In this document: positions 45,735-57,269 of the stretch, in pieces
Layout of the letters: each line of letters begins with the position of its first letter
Numbering within the stretch: the stretch's first letter is position 1
Origin: Candidula unifasciata
Lineage: Eukaryota; Mollusca; Gastropoda; Stylommatophora; Geomitridae
Reading direction: 5' to 3'
Length of the DNA: 64,000 nt
NCBI GenBank assembly: GCA_905116865.2
Contig: CAJHNH020000236.1
Coordinates: forward strand, 379,501 to 443,500
The notes under the pieces: model-generated
The model's database searches: none
What the model was told of the DNA's origin: nothing
The model's input: the letters and a program-made list of their open reading frames with translations, nothing else
Made by a program: the position numbers and the translations under genes

Positions 45735-45985
45735 TGTCTTCTTCGCGTTCACCGGCTGCAAACTCCTGCGGAAAGTTCTGGTTGTTCGCCTACTTCTGGA
45801 CTCTAGCCCTATGCCAGAAACTGTGGTTTGCGTGCACGTCCGTTTCACAGGTCTAACTCACTTGCATGCAAACTGTTGGTTCCTTGCCTCTCAGGCAAAT
45901 GTACTCTAACTTCGAAAGAAGCTCCCATTTATTCAGTAGGTCTTGTTTACCCCACAGCGGGGCCCAGGAACCCACAAGGGAATAT
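45735..45985 (-). repeat. Family A repeat, minus copy
   Basis: Tail CTTCTTCGCGTTCACCGG; GTTGGTTCCTTGCCTCTCAG; head GGGGCCCAGGAACCCACA. Confidence 0.9.
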
Positions 45986-46281
45986 CCGGCTTTTGATCTT
46001 AGACTCATATTTTTATTGACCAAATTTACTGGCACCAGTTTTAGGCTGGGTTGGCCTGGGGTGTGTTTGTGTGTGTGTGTGTGGGGGGGGGGGGGGGTAG
46101 TTTTAGGGTTGTGTGTGTGGATCATTGGCCCAGGACATACGCCTCACACACAAATAAAGAAACATAATCATTCCCGTTCTTAACTTTCCACTCACAGCAG
46201 AGGCACTGGAATGTAGGGCTTGAGCAACATTGAGCCACCACGCCTCCACCACACAAATATTGTAAAATTTGTAAGTGGGAT

Positions 46282-46592
46282 TTTCCGTGCGAGTTCCTTG
46301 CGCTCCATTTTGCGACCCCCCCCCCCCACCCCCCAACCCCCAGAGAAAAGACTAAAAATACTACCATCTTTACAAGCGTGTCGTAAAAGGTGACTGATTA
46401 GGGATTTTTTTTTCTTCGAAGTTGTGCATTTGTCTGAGAGGCGAGAATCAACAGTTTGTATACACATAAGCCAGATCGGTTAAATGGAACTGTACGCAAA
46501 ACTCATATTGCAGAACAAGACCAAATTCCAGAAGCAGATGAACAACCAGCACTTTCCGGTGAAATTTACAATCGATGAACGTAATGAAAAAG
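46282..46592 (+). repeat. Family A repeat
   Basis: Head with a C run at 46315-46330, TTTGTCTGAGAGGCGAGAAT and AACAACCAGCACTTTCC. Confidence 0.8.
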
Positions 46593-46594
46593 AA

Positions 46595-47495
46595 TTAAAG
46601 AGGCTACCCCCTCCCTCAATTTAAAAACCATATTTGTAAAAGTTATGTTTAAGTTGATAAAACATATTATTTCAGATATATTTATTTATGCTTACACAAG
46701 GCTCTACCCCTCCCCCGAAAATGGAAATGTATAGGAATCTGGGTAAATTGTACGACAGTATTCCCATTTACACACCGCTACACACTAGCTCGCTTCTGTT
46801 TGGACGAACAACAGCCCACTTCACCGCTGATAGGTCGGCCTCGATCGATTCGACTTTCACACAAGGTCACGGGGATATTCCGCACTCGCGCTTATACTGT
46901 GTGTTGTATAATTCACCATGCCAGAGCTTTTAACACTTGTAAACATTTAGATACTGGGTCTAACACACAACCTCCCTAGAGAGTGACAAAACCTATGTCA
47001 CAGGCCGTCTCTTTCTCAGAAATAAAAACGTAAATGCAAGATAACAGACTGTGACACCCATAACCTCGACCACGGTAGACTAGTCCAATCAACTTATCAG
47101 TGGAGTTGACCTACAACCGGTGGTGTGTAAATGGGGAGACCATCGTATAAATAACCGGAATTTGTGCCCCCCCCCCCATGTTTTCTTTATGGCGCCGCTT
47201 CTGGTTCCTAGTATGACTTGATTTAAAACCGTCTAGTCTTTAGCGGATAACATGCAGCCATGTGCATTTCATGAAATATGACATTTGCATTCATTATGCT
47301 GGTATTTCCCCTCTCCCCAGGCTCACCGTACCGTCACACATCATCACATTTCTCCCCTGTTTCCACCCAGCTCCAGGTCTGTCAGAAGGCTTTGAAAGAA
47401 ATAAGATTAGGTCCGCGAGACTGTATCTTCGTTCTTCAATATCCTTTATCCGTCTGGTTTCGGGTGTATGTACACTTACTAATGTGTTTTATTAG
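46595..47495. other. No gene recognised
   Basis: Short open stretches only; a C run at 47168-47178. Confidence 0.5.
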
Positions 47496-47496
47496 C

Positions 47497-47745
47497 CCAC
47501 AGAAACAGTTTACATTCTTTGGTCATGTGATGAAAAGGAGAAAACTGGAGTACGTCGTGACGATAGAAAAGTTGGAGGAGAGGCAGAGGGAGACAGAGAG
47601 AACAGATGCTGGACGGTTTGAGATCATGGCATGGACAATTATCTATGTCAGAGTTGATTACAAGTAGGCGTGACGGAAGGTTGTGGATAGACATGGCTAC
47701 CAACGCCACACGGCATGGACTTTGAGGAGAAGAAGATTATTATTT
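47497..47745 (+). pseudogene. LINE C-terminal fragment
   Basis: FTFFGHVMKRRKLEYVVTIE, then RFEIMAWTIIYVRV and DRHGYQRHTAWT in shifted frames; tail GAGGAGAAGAAGATTATTAT. Confidence 0.78.
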
Positions 47746-47759
47746 ATTATTTGTATTAA

Positions 47760-47760
<1 letters not shown>

Positions 47761-47817
<57 letters not shown>
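47761..47817. repeat. CT microsatellite
   Basis: About 28 CT units. Confidence 0.95.
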
Positions 47818-47821
<4 letters not shown>

Positions 47822-48059
47822 TATGCAATAGACTTCATGATTGTAGTCTCGCCTCCCCTTTTGTGTATTCACTGTAGACTTGCGGCCCCACACCCACCTT
47901 TTTTCTCCCGTCTTTTTTTTTTTAAAACTAACTTTCTGGTAAGCATAGTGGTACGGGGGGGGGGGGGGGGGGGGGGAGGCACCGACGAGAATCCTGACAT
48001 ACTTTGGGTAGATTTTAACTTCCAATTTTGTCCGAGCAGCGCCTTTAGTCTATTCTCTT

Positions 48060-48245
48060 CGATTTACAACTGCCAGGAAATTTTTTGCCCACGGGCGTCT
48101 GAACTAACTAGCCATAGACCAGGGAGAATTACTTGAAGTCCATGTGCAAAAATTCCAGCCTTCACAGGAGCTTGAACCCGGGACCTCTTGCACTCGAGGC
48201 GGAAATCATGCCTTAATAACATGCAGAGACCTTTCACTCACGTCC
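48060..48245 (-). repeat. Family F tRNA-derived SINE
   Basis: Reverse complement has CCCGGGTTCAAGCTCC (B box) and GCCTCGAGTGCAAGAGG, as in tRNA-Leu/Ser-like heads with a long variable arm. Confidence 0.75.
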
Positions 48246-48770
48246 AGTTTGGCTAATCACTTTACGACTTTCGTCTTTCTGGAGGAGGACTGTTGCGTTA
48301 GTTTGTCTATTCCTTGATATTATGTGCATTCTTCGAAATAAATAGAAACATGCATCTCCGCTGAGTAAGTGTTATAATTATGGTAGAAGTCAAGGTAGGT
48401 AACCATACATATATATACCGGTCAGTGTAGAGAACCGATTAGGAAAGAACAAGGTAACGACAGGTTGTTACTTCCCCTTACTGAAAGTCATCATGTCACC
48501 GCGCTTGTTTGTACGCATCGTTGTCTTCAGGTTTTATTTAATTTGTTTTCTAATTCTCAATTTTCCGTCGCCCTGGCAGTTGCGATTCGCTGTTCAGCCT
48601 TTCCAGAAATAAATCATCGACTGGAATGTTCTCCCGATTTCCCTGTTAACCCCAGAGTTGAGCTCGCGTTCCAGAATCCCGAATTGGGTTTTCTATTGGG
48701 GACATCCAGTTATCTCATTTCCAGATCAGCTACTCACCTTGCTCATACAATTTGAATAAACTTCTTTCCG

Positions 48771-48772
<2 letters not shown>

Positions 48773-48839
<67 letters not shown>

Positions 48840-48930
48840 CCTTCTCGCTCTCTCGCTGTCTCTCGCTATCGCTCTCTCGCTATCGCTCTCTCTCGCTCTC
48901 TCTCTCACTCTCTCTCGCTCTCTCTCTCTT
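48773..48930. repeat. CT microsatellite with CG interruptions
   Basis: About 60 bp of pure CT, then TCTCGCTATCGC-type imperfect units. Confidence 0.95.
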
Positions 48931-49539
48931 CCTTGGTACTTATTTGCTTCGTTGAATGTTATCTTACAGACTAGACGCCTGTGATTTGCAACGCAGTGCT
49001 TGTAATGGAGGAGGAACGGTGGGTGGTCGGACAGACAGACAGGCTTACGGGCGAGTTGATGAATGCTTGTCTAACAGATTATGTCGCTGGAAAATCTTTT
49101 CATGTATTCATATTATTAAACCTGTGAAATATGGCGAGAGAATGAGAAAGGGCAAGAGAGATTCTAAAAAGGACTCTGGGGAGCGGATCGATTATACAAC
49201 TTCTGTATAGGCTAATGTCCCTGCTGTGGTGCTGGTTGTCTTCACAATCGTTGAAATATTCTCTTCGCAACCGCGGGTCAGTATAATGTTGTGGTGGATT
49301 CTTTCTTCACATTGTTGTTGTCGTAGCTGGTTAGATCTGTTCCAGTCACTGTGTAGTTGGAACCCCCGTGCGTTGTCTTGATCAAGGCCTACACTGCTGT
49401 CCACATGGCTCTGATGGATGGAATAATTTCCTAACAGTAGGTTATCTCTTAAACATCAGAGCGCTAACCGTTGAATCCCCCCGTGGGGCGTGTCTTTTCC
49501 CACCCCTTGGTCTTACCAGGCACTGCATACACTAGAGAC

Positions 49540-49772
49540 CGTAGGTTAGTTGCGTATTCTTTACAGGACGTTGCAGAACCAACCTCAACAGCCACTGGCT
49601 GTTGTGTGGTTTTTCTAGGCAAATTTACGTCCAGTAGTTTGCCATTGCTTTCTAGAGGTTGGCTTTTTTGATACCACTGTCGAAACCAACGCAAGGCGCA
49701 TGGCTCGCAGCTGGGATCGAACCCGGCATTACGAAGCGTTCGCATAGACTTAGCCTCAGAGCCGACAGAGAC
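49540..49772 (-). repeat. Family E tRNA-derived SINE
   Basis: Closely matches 33375-33605: GGACGTTGCAGAACCAACC, AAATTTACGTCCAGTAGTTT, GGGATCGAACCCGGCATTAC and GCCGACAG. Confidence 0.9.
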
Positions 49773-50064
49773 CGTAGAGTCAATAAAAATTACTGTTATT
49801 TACAGTGGGCGTCTGTGTGTTTATTACATTCCCGCGGGTTTTTTGTCTTAAAATATTTTGTTTGTATAAACAAAAAACGCTGTAGTGTATATGTGTGTTT
49901 GGTGGTTATGGCTATGAAAGATACTTAGGGTTGAGGATATAATGGCCGCTTGTCTGTGCAGGCTGCGTGCGGCATTCAGATAAAAACCTCTTCGTTGCTC
50001 TCTTTTTTTGGAAACCGTTTTTTTAAGGCAATGTAAACCATAGTGGTCTTGACTGCATGGCTTG

Positions 50065-50216
50065 TTCTGTCGCCACGAACTGTGCAGATTATGATTAGTT
50101 CCGTCACCACGAATATACAGATTAGGATTAATTCCGTCACCACGAATATACAGATTATAATTAGTTCCGTCACAACGAATATACAGATTATGATTAGTTC
50201 TGTCACCACGAATATC
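50065..50216. repeat. 33-bp minisatellite, about 4.5 copies
   Basis: Unit GATTATGATTAGTTCCGTCA plus CCACGAATATACA. 33 bp keeps frame on both strands, hence short repetitive open frames. Confidence 0.92.
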
Positions 50217-50459
50217 ACATTAGATTATTTATTTTTGCTTCAGTCAGAAAATAAAAAATGCCATTCGCCTTACCGAGGATTCGAACTCAAGCCTGCTGCA
50301 TAAGAACACAAGGGGCTGACCCTTCGGTCAGCCACTTCTCTTCTCTCTTGCATTACCACGCCCTAATCATAGGCGCAGAAATATGTGGCTGAGGTCCCTT
50401 GAGCGCTGCTCATACACCCCCCCTCCCCCCAAATATTTTTTAATACTAAATATTTGTCA

Positions 50460-50710
50460 GTTCATTGTTGAATTGGTAGCAGTGTCTGTTTTCATTTCTT
50501 GTCGACGTAGGTCTTTATTGCCATCATAATTTGGTGCATGGCGTTGTTCCCACAGTCTGTCTGGTAGGATCCTTTCTAACTTTGTCTGTGTGGTTAAGTT
50601 GGCGGCTTTCCTCGTACATCTCATTTCACAGAGGTTAGTTTGACATGGGTTATCCTTTGATAATGTTCCAGTCTGGCACTGGTAGCACAGTGTTGGTATG
50701 GACATGCTGT
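50460..50710 (-). repeat. Dispersed Cys-containing fragment
   Basis: Minus-strand CYQCQTGTLSKDNPCQTNLC and CTRKAANLT; relative at 7190-7545. Mobile-element origin suspected. Confidence 0.5.
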
Positions 50711-50934
50711 TATAATCTGTTATTTACATCTTTGAATATCCTAAAAGCAACGTCAGTTGGTATGTAAGTGCACTGGCTCGCTGGTATCTTGTTTCTATTT
50801 CTTGATCTGTTATCTCATCCCCGGAGAATATACTTCCTGGATGTTCACATTATTTTTTAACTTGCTAGCCTCTTTTTTTACCCCCCTTCCCCCCTTCAAG
50901 ATACACTCAAATTTTTCTAATGCACCAACCTTGC

Positions 50935-51500
50935 TATAACTTGTCTTATCCGGTATATTCAGAGGTACTTTTTTTTAAAATTCATTCCAAACAAAGGAAT
51001 TTCCGGAGTTCCTGCGAAAGTCTAATATTCTAGGGGTGTTATTGTTTGGAGATAGGATTAGAGGTTCTATCCCAATATCTCCCCCCAAACAGACAGTCGA
51101 ATATTTTAGGGGGGGGGGGGGTGGTAGATAGGTTGCATGCAGTCTTTAGGCCAAGGCTGTACACTCTCATGGGACGGAGCTGGGTTGGGGTTAGGCCCAG
51201 TTCTAGATGTTATGGGGTAGTTAAAGGTATCAGAGAGCCGCTCTTACCACCCTGGAAAATATTCGACTGTCGTGTGACGTCATCCTGGGGGGGGGGGGGG
51301 AATAGTGGGAAAGGACCGGGTTAAGATCTTTATCAGTCCTGGCGGCCTCAGAGACAACGACTAACTCTAACCCTAACCCCCAACCCATAGAACCCTTAGA
51401 ATATGGGACTGTCCCGGGAACTCCGGGATTTCCTTTGTTTAGGGTGAATTAAAAATAAAGTACCTACTCAGTCTCCGTTTAATCTAACAAGTAGCCGCTA
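50935..51500. mobile_element. Nested imperfect inverted-repeat element
   Basis: Left arm about 50960-51070 and right arm about 51350-51465 are inverted copies (AAACAAAGGAA, CCGGAGTTCC, ATATTCTA shared); within them GACAGTCGAATATTTT (51092-51107) is perfectly inverted at 51256-51271. Termini and target duplication could not be fixed. No coding capacity. Confidence 0.7.
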
Positions 51501-51514
51501 GATCTGCCTAATAC

Positions 51515-52340
51515 ACACAGCCTTGCTGTAAAAATAACAGGTACCGTCAGGTGTATCCAATGTACTCAGCCTTCAAATAATACACTTAATATCTCCAGAT
51601 TTATTTATCTAATATACATAGTCCCGCTAAGAGCATACATGCGAACTAAAACAATAGGATATTGACAGTCGTTGAAATAAACTGCCTCACTGAGCGCCGA
51701 ACGTCTAAAAGTCATTTATTTCATAGCTGCCTGGCTCGCCCTCATTCGACTCTCGTCCCCTCCCTCCTTCTAAACCCCCTTTTGTAGACTTCAGTTGAGC
51801 AGGAAATATCCTGTGGATAAGGTGGCTTGTGGTAAAACGATGGCAAGTTTTTGTTTTGTTTTTGTAACTGGGGTAAGATCTGCTGGAGAAGTGGCGAAAC
51901 GTAAAGGAGAAATGCTCCCTGCCAGTCGAGACCTGGTTGTTCTCTTGCAGCAGTGTAGTGTTGTTCAGTGGTGATGGCTGAAATAGACCAGTTAACATGA
52001 ATAAGCTGCGACAGCGAAATATTCCCTGTGTGTGTCGGCGTGTATGACACGGTGGTTTCTGTGTGTTGCTGCTGCACGGCTGTGAACTTGTTCTGAGTGA
52101 TCCTGGATTAAACAACAGTATGCGCGTGTGGTTGTTGCTCGTGTTGGTTACCTACTCAGTGGTGTGCATACAGTGCTCTAAGCAAGCTCATTCTCCTTTG
52201 TGTTAGTTATTTACTGAGTGGTTACATGCAGTAGTAGTTCGTGGTTATTCCAAGCCAGGCAAGCGCGGTGTACATTGTCTTGACCTGTTAAAGAAACTGG
52301 TGGTATTCCATTTTGACTGCGCTGTGTAGATTTATTGAGA
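51515..52340. other. No gene recognised
   Basis: Short open stretches only, no family or splice signals that convince. Confidence 0.45.
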
Positions 52341-52345
52341 TCTTT

Positions 52346-52840
52346 CTCTTCTTGTTTACCGGTTGTAAACTCTGGTGGGAAATTCTGGTTGTTCGTCCAC
52401 TTCTGGACTGCAGTCCTGTTCCAGAACCTGAGTGTTGCGTATGCATCCGTTTGACAGATTCGACTCATTTGTATGCGGAATGTTTGTTCCTTGCCTCTCA
52501 GGCAGATGCACTGCGACTTCGAAAGAAGCTCACAGTTAGCCGGCTTTACGACATGCTTGTGCCCGGCTCTCTAGCGTAGTTGACTAAACCGGATTGCGCG
52601 GAGACCGGGTGACGAACTCCTTGTGGTCCGGGTTCAATCCCGGGGGTAGGCAGGAAAGCCACATTTTCTCCCAGATTTACGGTATTTACAATGGAATCAA
52701 GGCCGCAAGGTTGTGATATCCATAATACCGGGCCTAAGGGTTAACAACTCATGGCTTCTGGATACTAAAACAAACAAACGACATGCTTGTGGGAAGGCAG
52801 TGGGTCTGTTCTTGTTTTCCCTGTAATAGGGCCCCGGAAT
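52346..52840 (-). repeat. Family A repeat, split by a SINE
   Basis: Body 52346-52560 (TGTAAACTCTGGTGGGAAAT, CTTGCCTCTCAGGCAGATGC) continues after the insertion at 52778-52840 with CATGCTTGTGGGAAGGCAGT and GGGTCTGTTCTTG. Confidence 0.92.
52561..52777 (+). repeat. Family D tRNA-derived SINE nested in family A
   Basis: Full copy with A and B boxes and ACTAAAACAAACAA end. ACGACATGCTTGT at 52548-52560 and 52778-52790 is the target duplication. Confidence 0.95.
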
Positions 52841-53176
52841 TTATTGAGATACAAATGCACATGACTTTGGTTAGAATGAAACCCCTGAAGTGTGCATGTG
52901 TGTGAACACTTTCGTCTATCCTGGAGTGTGCTTAAAAACAAAACAAAACAAAAACAGACAAGACCTTTGGTCTTGCACTCAGTTGTATAACTTTGTAACG
53001 TATTGTCGGTATCGGCATCCTGGCACCTCGGTCCGACCCATTCATGCCCTGTCCTCCAGTGCAGCAGCCATCTCAATATCTCTATGCCACATTATACATT
53101 ATGATTTAATCGGCGTATCTTTCTTTTTTTTCTGCTCCGCAATCGATTTCTGCATTCTTACCAATGTTTAATACCC

Positions 53177-53270
53177 ATTCTTCTTCTTCTTCTTCTTATT
53201 CTTCTTCTTCTTCTTCTTCTTCTTTTTCTTCTTCTTCTTCTTCTTCGTCTTCTTCTTCTTCTTCTTCTTC
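53177..53270. repeat. TTC microsatellite, tail of a family A repeat
   Basis: About 30 TTC units; equals the GAA tail of the following minus-strand family A copy, greatly lengthened. Confidence 0.92.
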
Positions 53271-53475
53271 ACATGTTGTAACTGCTGTGGGAAATTCTGG
53301 TTGTTTGTCCACATTTGGACTTTTAGTCTTGTTCCAGGACCTGAGTGTTGCACAACGTGCACATCTGTTTTACACATCTGACTTATTTGTACGCATTTTG
53401 TTGGTTTCTTGCCTCTCAGACAGACGCACTCCGACTTTCAATTAAAAAACACAGATTAGTAACTTATGAAGAGGA
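53271..53475 (-). repeat. Family A repeat, minus copy
   Basis: CTGTGGGAAATTCTGGTTGT, CCAGGACCTGAGTG and TTGCCTCTCAGACAGACGCA. Confidence 0.88.
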
Positions 53476-53479
53476 CGCG

Positions 53480-53605
53480 AAGGTAAATAGGAAATGGCAA
53501 CAACATTAGATGATTTGGCATGTGTTGGCTGAGACCTTATGCTCCAATCGGGAATTCATTAAAACGGGAAAAAAGGGAAAAGAAATAAAGAGATGTGTTT
53601 GGTAA
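53480..53605 (+). repeat. LINE 3' end fragment
   Basis: GCATGTGTTGGCTGAGACCT and TGCTCCAAT match, inverted, the 3' end of the LINE at 19.15 kb. Confidence 0.55.
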
Positions 53606-54004
53606 AATAAACTTCCATGAAAGTTGGCCTCCCGTTCTTTAATATTTAAAGAGACCGTGAGTAAATTGTCGGCCTGGCATGCCAGATAATTTTGTGTGGT
53701 AATTAATCACTAGCTGTTCCAAGCGGTTGATGTCCGTTCTGTTGATCACCTGCGGCTGTCCGGAATTTCTTGAACAGCGACATGGATGGTTCAGACTAGT
53801 GAGAGTACCAGAAGATATTTGTATAGATAAGGTTTGTCTTTGTGTTAGTCGGTATTCTTTGGTCACTGAAGGCCTTTTGCCAAGTTTACGTTGTCATTCG
53901 GTTTTGTATGTGCATTGTCCAGTAACCGAATTCTCCAGCCAAGATTTTTAGTCGAATAGAGACCGGCTGAGTGAATAGAACGCTGGTGTGTCACGTGGGA
54001 GACC

Positions 54005-54260
54005 TGCTCTATGTGGGTTCCGGGGATCCCTTATTGGGAAAATAAGAATAGACCCACATGTCGAATAATTGGGAGCTTTCTTCGAAGTCGGAGTGCATGA
54101 GAGGCAAGGAACCAACAATCTGCGTGCGAATAAGCCTGATGTGTGAAACGGTTGTGCGCGTACACTCAGGTTCCGGAACAAGACTGAAGTGCAGAGGTGG
54201 TCGAACAACCACAACTTTCTCCCGAGGTTTACAACCGATGAACTCGATGGAGAAGAAAAT
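54005..54260 (+). repeat. Family A repeat
   Basis: TGTGGGTTCCGGGGATCCC head, GGAGTGCATGAGAGGCAAGG, GAGGTTTACAACCGATGAAC. Confidence 0.88.
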
Positions 54261-54587
54261 GTTCAGGACCAAGGTTGGAATGGTGATTTGTCTTCTGCTG
54301 GGGGCGGGAATTGAGAAATAGAGGAATAATTAAACCAACCGACGTTTTGTGATATTTCCTGTTCCCGTTTTCAGGTTTCCTACAAGAAAATAAATGTACT
54401 GTACTGCATAAAATAAAAACAAAAAATAAATACAACCCCTCTTCACCCGATCGGGGAAGCCTACAGTGTGTTTTCATTTAAACTTCTAGCGCTTCCGGTG
54501 ACGTCATTGGCATCCATTGCCACATGTTTGGTGATAATAGTTCTTCTCGCTTGCGTACCCTTTTTGTGTGTGTTACTTTAAGCTTAT

Positions 54588-54875
54588 TCCCAATGTGGGT
54601 TCTGTGGCCCCATTGGGGGGGGGGGGGAGAGACATGAATAAGCCCTCAGACCCCTATCTAGCATGTTGTACAGGTGGACTAATTAATTGTATTTCCTTCA
54701 AGGTCGTAGTGCATCTGCCTTAGAGGCATGGATCTAACGGTCAGCATACAGATAAGCCAGTTATGTAAAACGGATGTACACGCAGAGCACTCGTTATGGA
54801 AGAAGACTAAAGTCCATAAGTGGACGAACAACCACAACTTTCTAGCCGAGTTTATAGACGATGAAAGCTAAGATA
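54588..54875 (+). repeat. Family A repeat
   Basis: CAATGTGGGTTCTGTGGCCC head, GCATCTGCCTTAGAGGCATG, TGGACGAACAACCACAACTT. Confidence 0.85.
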
Positions 54876-55670
54876 AGCTAAAGCTTATAAAGCCATATTT
54901 AAAGTGTCCAACAGTATTATCAAAGGCTAGCATGCATGTCGTAAGAGGCGACTAAAGAAAATTGACATGAAACTGGTTAGCAGTAGGGAGATCTCATGTC
55001 TGGTCATTTATCATTCCGGTAGAAACAAAGCCGTATGGATCAGTGCTGTAATGCTTGTACCCTCGGGACTGATGCCTGGAGTTTTGAAATTACAAAATCA
55101 TATCTAGATGGCAGGCCAATAGAGCAGATCCCAGATATCTCGTTTAACCTCCGGAGAGGTTGTAAATTGGGGCACCCGTAGGGCCAAAATCAGCCTGATG
55201 TAACTTGCAGTCCTGTGTGGTAGGGAATGGTGTTGTGCATGCTGAAAACTACAGGCGGTGAGAACGAGAAGAAGACCAGTTAATTCAACCCATAAAGAAC
55301 TGTAGGTGATATCCAGCTTGATAATGAAACAAACAGTACGTAGCTCGATGTATGTATGGCTTGGCGTATTTTGGTGTGATGTGTTAGGTAACCGACTGGA
55401 GTTTAAGTCAGCGTATAAGAAAGCGCATCGTGTGAATTATTTCCAGTGAACTATATGCAAATTATACTGTCTCTTTTGCATTTCATTTAGGAATTCGCGT
55501 TCTTTGATTAAATATTTAGTAGTGTCGGCTGTGTAGTAATAATACACATGACGAGATTCAGCGAAATATGCCAGACAAAAAATGTGTGCACTATGTTGCT
55601 CTACTTCGTTTGTCCTAATGCTTTTGCTGTAAAGCGCCAAAAAAAGGATTTATATATAGTTTCATGTCTT
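54876..55670. other. No gene recognised
   Basis: A family-B-like end (AACGAGAAGAAGA) near 55270; otherwise nothing. Confidence 0.4.
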
Positions 55671-55673
55671 GCC

Positions 55674-55876
55674 CGGCTCGCTAGCTCAGTTGGTTAAACC
55701 TGACTGCGCGGCGACCGGGTGACGAACTTCTTGTGGTCCGGGTTTACGCCCGGGGGTAGGCAGAAAAGCCACATTCCTCCTAGATTTACGGAATCTATCA
55801 TGGAATCACGGCAGAAGGGTTGCGATATCCATAGTACCGAGCCAAAGGGATAACAACTCATTGTTTCTGGATACTT
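55674..55876 (+). repeat. Family D tRNA-derived SINE
   Basis: GCTAGCTCAGTTGG (A box) and GGGTTTACGCCCGG (B box), end TTTCTGGATACTTTAAAAAA. Confidence 0.88.
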
Positions 55877-56129
55877 TAAAAAAAGGTTTCCTGTCTTTTG
55901 CTAGTTGCGAAGTGTGTGGTAAATGTCATATTGCGTTTCTGTAGTGTCTCTTATATTCCTGCCCTTCCAACTCTTTCTTGGTCGGACTCTTGTTGCCTGC
56001 TGGTCTTATGTAGTTCGCTGTAACTGCTGGCTGATTTTGTTTCACGCTGACCAGGTTACCAAACCATTTGATTCTATGACATCATCATCCGAAACCACTT
56101 CTGCAGTTAAGAGCCGCGGGGAGGAATAA

Positions 56130-56330
56130 TTTGCGATCCAGTGTACGTTGGCTGCCACTGGCTATTGTCATGCCGTGAAGGCGTAGAGTGTCTTTAATGT
56201 TGTCGATCCATTATTGCCGTCCTCTTGCTCTTGTAGCTGATCTTCTGAGATGTAGTGCTTGTGATGGTATTTGATCTTGCGGCATTGTAATAGATTCTAT
56301 GACGTTCAATGTTAATCATTTACCCGTACT
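56130..56330 (+). repeat. Dispersed repeat, relative of 62205
   Basis: GAATAATTTGCGATCCAGTG, GTCATGCCGTGAAGGCGTAG and GCTGATCTTCTGAGATGTA shared with the copy at 62205. Confidence 0.75.
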
Positions 56331-56569
56331 CTTCCAGCCATTGTTTTCATTTATCATTGCTGACCCTGTCTTTTCTTTTTGTTCCTCGTCGTCTTTCTTT
56401 TACAGCTCATCTCACTATATTGTTTGTTACATTATTATATAAATTAACAACGGGAGAGGTTCTTTTGAAAGTTACGAACAGTTCTTCAAAGGACGGGTTG
56501 GTTGGTCCGTGCGTAGTTCACAAGTCGTTGTCCGTCCTGTATTGGTACTATCCTTGCAGAAACTTCTTT

Positions 56570-56765
56570 GTTGGCGTTCACAGGCTCTAAACTGGCGGAA
56601 TATCCCAGTTTTATTTTTTCTGTGTGTTCACCTGTTGACTTTGGCTTTGTTCAGGAAAATAACTGTTGCCTGCACATCCGTTTAACAGATAAGTCTTACT
56701 TGTATGCAGACTGCTCCTCGCCTTTCAGGCAGATGCGCTCCGACTTCGAAGGAAAAATCGAGTCC
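56570..56765 (-). repeat. Family A repeat, minus copy
   Basis: GTTCACAGGCTCTAAACTGG, CATCCGTTTAACAGAT and CTTTCAGGCAGATGCGCTCC. Confidence 0.8.
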
Positions 56766-56884
56766 TTTCTACGTTGGCCAGACACAGACCCTTGGTAGAG
56801 AACATGTTTCTAAGATGACGGCTGAGAAGTATGAGTAGGTCTCGACCAGAATGAGCTCTAGTCCTGGTAATCGACCACGTGTTG

Positions 56885-57085
56885 TTCATCACCTTTGCGT
56901 CCCTGTCGCAGAAACAACCTCAGCATTTTTGGCGGTTTGATTTTTTAAATACAAATTTATATAGGCTTTTGATACCTCTTTTAAACCATCACAAGGTAGT
57001 CTGTTGCCAAATGGCCTGCAGCGGGGATTGAACTCGGCATTACGAAGCGCGTTCGCAACGCCTAAGCCACAGACGCCGACGAAGA
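56885..57085 (-). repeat. Family E SINE, diverged
   Basis: CAGCGGGGATTGAACTCGGC (B box, reversed) and CGCCTAAGCCACAGACGCCG, with the family E junction ATTACGAAGCG. Confidence 0.75.
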
Positions 57086-57269
57086 TGACATGGGGAAACA
57101 TATTTTGTTTACTTACTTACACATTTAAATATACAGATGTGGCTGTAGGCCCGGGCGCCTGTATTCGATCTTTGTTAAAGAGATGTTCTGACAGATGACT
57201 CTGTCCCGGGTCGCCGGTGAGACCTATGCTATCATTCATATGTGTAGGCATCTCATTCGCTAGCTAGTC

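Noticed and set aside
51368..51385. CTAACCCTAACCCC telomere-like sequence
   Set aside because: Only about two units, within an inverted-repeat element arm; not a telomeric array.
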